A model generated the notes under the pieces. The model saw nothing but the letters and a program-made list of their open reading frames with translations. It made no database searches and was not told the DNA's origin. This document shows, one piece after another, positions 62,320 to 64,000 of a stretch of DNA of 64,000 nt (positions are counted from its first letter, which is position 1; each line of letters begins with the position of its first letter). The stretch is from JBKCUI01 sp052161625 (GTDB lineage: Bacteria; Planctomycetota; Planctomycetia; Pirellulales; Pirellulaceae): the NCBI GenBank assembly GCA_052161625.1, contig CP197412.1. The stretch is one strand, 5' to 3'. A program made the translations under genes and the position numbers.

Positions 62320-62808
62320 ATGAACCTTGGTCTGATTTATCTTTGTTCGATGATGGCCATTCTCGTGGCGACCTACGGAGTTGCCCTGCTCTTGGCGTCC
62401 ATCCTGAAGGTCTGGCGGTGGGGGTGGGGAACTGTTGCATTCGTTGCGATACCCATCTGGTTTTTTCTGGGAGTCTTTTGCTTGGATTCCTACCTTCCGT
62501 CGGTCTTTTCGGGGTGGCATCGGTGGCAAAACGGCGCTCTGCCGAGGGAGCATTGTTTGACATACGAGCCTAGTTTTTATCGTCTTTATGCTTCCTATCG
62601 CATGAGTCCCGAAGCGTTCGATTCGTGGGTGGCAACGCACGATTGGAGCTTGCATGCGGTGGAGAATGGGCTTCACGTCAACGATGGTGAGAAGCTGAAA
62701 CTCGATAACCCAGAAAGGACGTACGCCACCGAGCCTGCTCCGAACGGTAAGCAACTGCGAGTCTATTATCGATCGGGAGTGATGTACGTCGCTTACAACT
62801 CGAATTGA
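62320..62808 (+). CDS. Membrane-anchored hypothetical protein
   Basis: A 162-aa protein: N-terminal region with two membrane helices (about 5-27, YLCSMMAILVATYGVALLLA, and 33-55, GTVAFVAIPIWFFLGVF) and an approximately 100-residue extracytoplasmic domain with Trp/Tyr-rich strands (WATHDWSLHAVENGLHVNDG is part of it) and a PAPNGKQLRVYYRSGVMYVA end. No family recognised. Confidence 0.6.
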   Translation: MNLGLIYLCSMMAILVATYGVALLLASILKVWRWGWGTVAFVAIPIWFFLGVFCLDSYLPSVFSGWHRWQNGALPREHCLTYEPSFYRLYASYRMSPEAFDSWVATHDWSLHAVENGLHVNDGEKLKLDNPERTYATEPAPNGKQLRVYYRSGVMYVAYNSN

Positions 62809-62847
62809 TTAGAATTTTCGAGGAAGACGGGTCGTGTGCGCGATGGG

Positions 62848-64000
62848 TTAGTGGAGGAAGCATTGCGCGACGTGGTATCCTCGCAATCCTAAATCACTTG
62901 CCGCATAGGTGAAGATCACGTCGATCACCTCCCCCGAGCCTGTTTGGTGCGCGGATTCCTTTAAGCATTCGGCCGCGGCGGTAGGGGTGACACGACTTCC
63001 TTGGATATACATGAAAAGTCGAGGGCGAAACATCTTTTCATACGCATCGAAACACATGTCTCTGGCTTTTCTTTCCACCCAAGGCTTCACTACGAGTCGT
63101 TTGAAAAATGTGATGTAGCACAGGCTGAGACCTAAGATCCAGAAGATGCTCAGCATGGCAAACGTGCCGTTGTTTCCTATTCCCCAAGCCAAGAGCAAAG
63201 GGAGGAGCAGGATGGCGTAAAACGGCAGCACGACTTTTTGATTTTCCATCCGACTGAGGCTTCGTTCGAGCATCTCATACTCTTTTCGAAGTTCGGCGAC
63301 GGCCAAGTCGGCTTGTCGCATGAGCGACGGGGATTTCTCATCGGACAAAGTCAAATTGAGTTGATCCATCGCGTCCCAAGCAGCCATTTGTACGAGAAGG
63401 AGCACACGATAATCCTCCTTGGACTTCAGGGCTGGAAAGGTCTCCATGAAGCGTTGGTTGTTGCGGGCGATTTCGTCTTGCACCTCCGCGATCTTTCTCG
63501 CTGCAGGGAGCCAGGGTTCCAAGCAGTAGGCGCGAAGCATGTCGTCGATCCACTGCCGGATAGAATTTTCGCCGATCCTCACTCTGTCGAACTGGATGTA
63601 GGCTAGCAACAATTCGAGGAACCCCAGATCCTGATCGAATCCATCCGGGATTTCGCTGCCATGGGACTGGATCCACTGCCACTTTTCCTGGACCCAATCG
63701 GCATTGGCGGTCCAAGCCATGCGTTTGAGGGCATGGATGTAGAAGATCAGATGGTGGGTGGTGAGTCGCTGTTGGAAGTTGGATTCGCATGCGCTGAGCC
63801 ATTGCGAATACGATTCAAATGGGACTTCGCGAAAGATTCTTTCCCAGAGGGGTTCGCTGGCAGGGAAAAACGCGCTCGGAGGAACGATTTTGCTGAGTGT
63901 CAGTAGAATCGAGAAAGCGGAAGAGGTATCGACATCGGTAGCCAGATGCTCTCGCAACAAACGCAGCAATCCGGGATCTGTTGGATATTGTTTGAGTCCC
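62848..64000 (-). CDS. Hypothetical membrane protein, 5' end outside window
   Basis: At least 384 codons, open to the right edge, so the start is not in the window. Long helical N-terminal part (for example RLTTHHLIFYIHALKRMAWT), a coiled stretch (DLAVAELRKEYEMLERSLSR), then two TM helices (VVLPFYAILLLPLLLAWGIG and TFAMLSIFWILGLSLCYITF) and a cytoplasmic-type tail with EVIDVIFTYAASDLGLRGYH. Function not recognisable. It converges with the 162-aa membrane gene. Confidence 0.65.
   Translation of the reverse strand, partial: GLKQYPTDPGLLRLLREHLATDVDTSSAFSILLTLSKIVPPSAFFPASEPLWERIFREVPFESYSQWLSACESNFQQRLTTHHLIFYIHALKRMAWTANADWVQEKWQWIQSHGSEIPDGFDQDLGFLELLLAYIQFDRVRIGENSIRQWIDDMLRAYCLEPWLPAARKIAEVQDEIARNNQRFMETFPALKSKEDYRVLLLVQMAAWDAMDQLNLTLSDEKSPSLMRQADLAVAELRKEYEMLERSLSRMENQKVVLPFYAILLLPLLLAWGIGNNGTFAMLSIFWILGLSLCYITFFKRLVVKPWVERKARDMCFDAYEKMFRPRLFMYIQGSRVTPTAAAECLKESAHQTGSGEVIDVIFTYAASDLGLRGYHVAQCFLH

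Noticed and set aside
1..64000. tRNA or rRNA genes
   Set aside because: I looked for T-loop-like and conserved rRNA sequences while reading and found none convincing; a covariance search would be decisive.

Overview
The window looks like chromosomal DNA from a planctomycete, most likely of the Pirellulaceae/Rhodopirellula type. The evidence is the combination of a DUF1559 pseudopilin, PEP-CTERM proteins, a planctomycete-style ECF sigma factor followed directly by a Ser/Thr kinase, a formylmethanofuran:H4MPT formyltransferase in a bacterium, a deoxyhypusine-synthase-like gene, and dispersed repeats around a four-helix-bundle gene. No rRNA, tRNA, CRISPR array or replication origin was seen.

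Region 1 (1-2182) is the end of an IS66-family element (tnpC partial, tnpB, tnpA), with the terminal 394 bp, including tnpA, duplicated in tandem. Region 2 (2468-15512) is a minus-strand array of four Rhs C-terminal modules. They share a nearly identical core but carry four unrelated tips after a DPSGL-type hinge. Each tip gene is followed within a few bases by a different small gene in the immunity position: a two-TM peptide, a DUF1559-like lipoprotein, a zinc-ribbon protein and a 136-aa protein. Two modules start in a duplicated non-Rhs leader behind a copy of a 100-aa gene, and none keeps a recognisable secretion N-terminus. This array is the best candidate for an unusual system.

Region 3 (15.5-24.4 kb) is repeat-rich and mosaic: a broken four-helix-bundle gene between direct repeats, a PEP-CTERM protein, a SHOCT membrane protein with an apolipoprotein-N-acyltransferase-like partner, a macro-repeat array, an ISKra4-like transposase remnant, a dihydrofolate-reductase-like protein and several hypotheticals. 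Region 4 (24.5-31.9 kb, minus strand) has an exported phosphoesterase with a beta-propeller, a DUF1559 pseudopilin and a 1213-aa autotransporter-repeat/PEP-CTERM surface protein.

Region 5 (32.2-37.4 kb) is a phosphonate (2-aminoethylphosphonate type) catabolism cluster: phnZ-like, alcohol dehydrogenase, DUF5690 transporter, phnX and an FAD oxidoreductase. Region 6 (37.4-52.1 kb) is a long minus-strand run: ECF sigma plus Ser/Thr kinase; a pseudokinase; a deoxyhypusine-synthase-like protein; dnaN; a GNAT acetyltransferase; gamma-glutamyltransferase; a pectate-lyase-like protein; a short uvrC; and ftr. Region 7 (52.3-64 kb) holds a VWA membrane protein translationally coupled to a MoxR ATPase, an esterase, an M3 peptidase and three unrecognised genes, the last cut by the window end.
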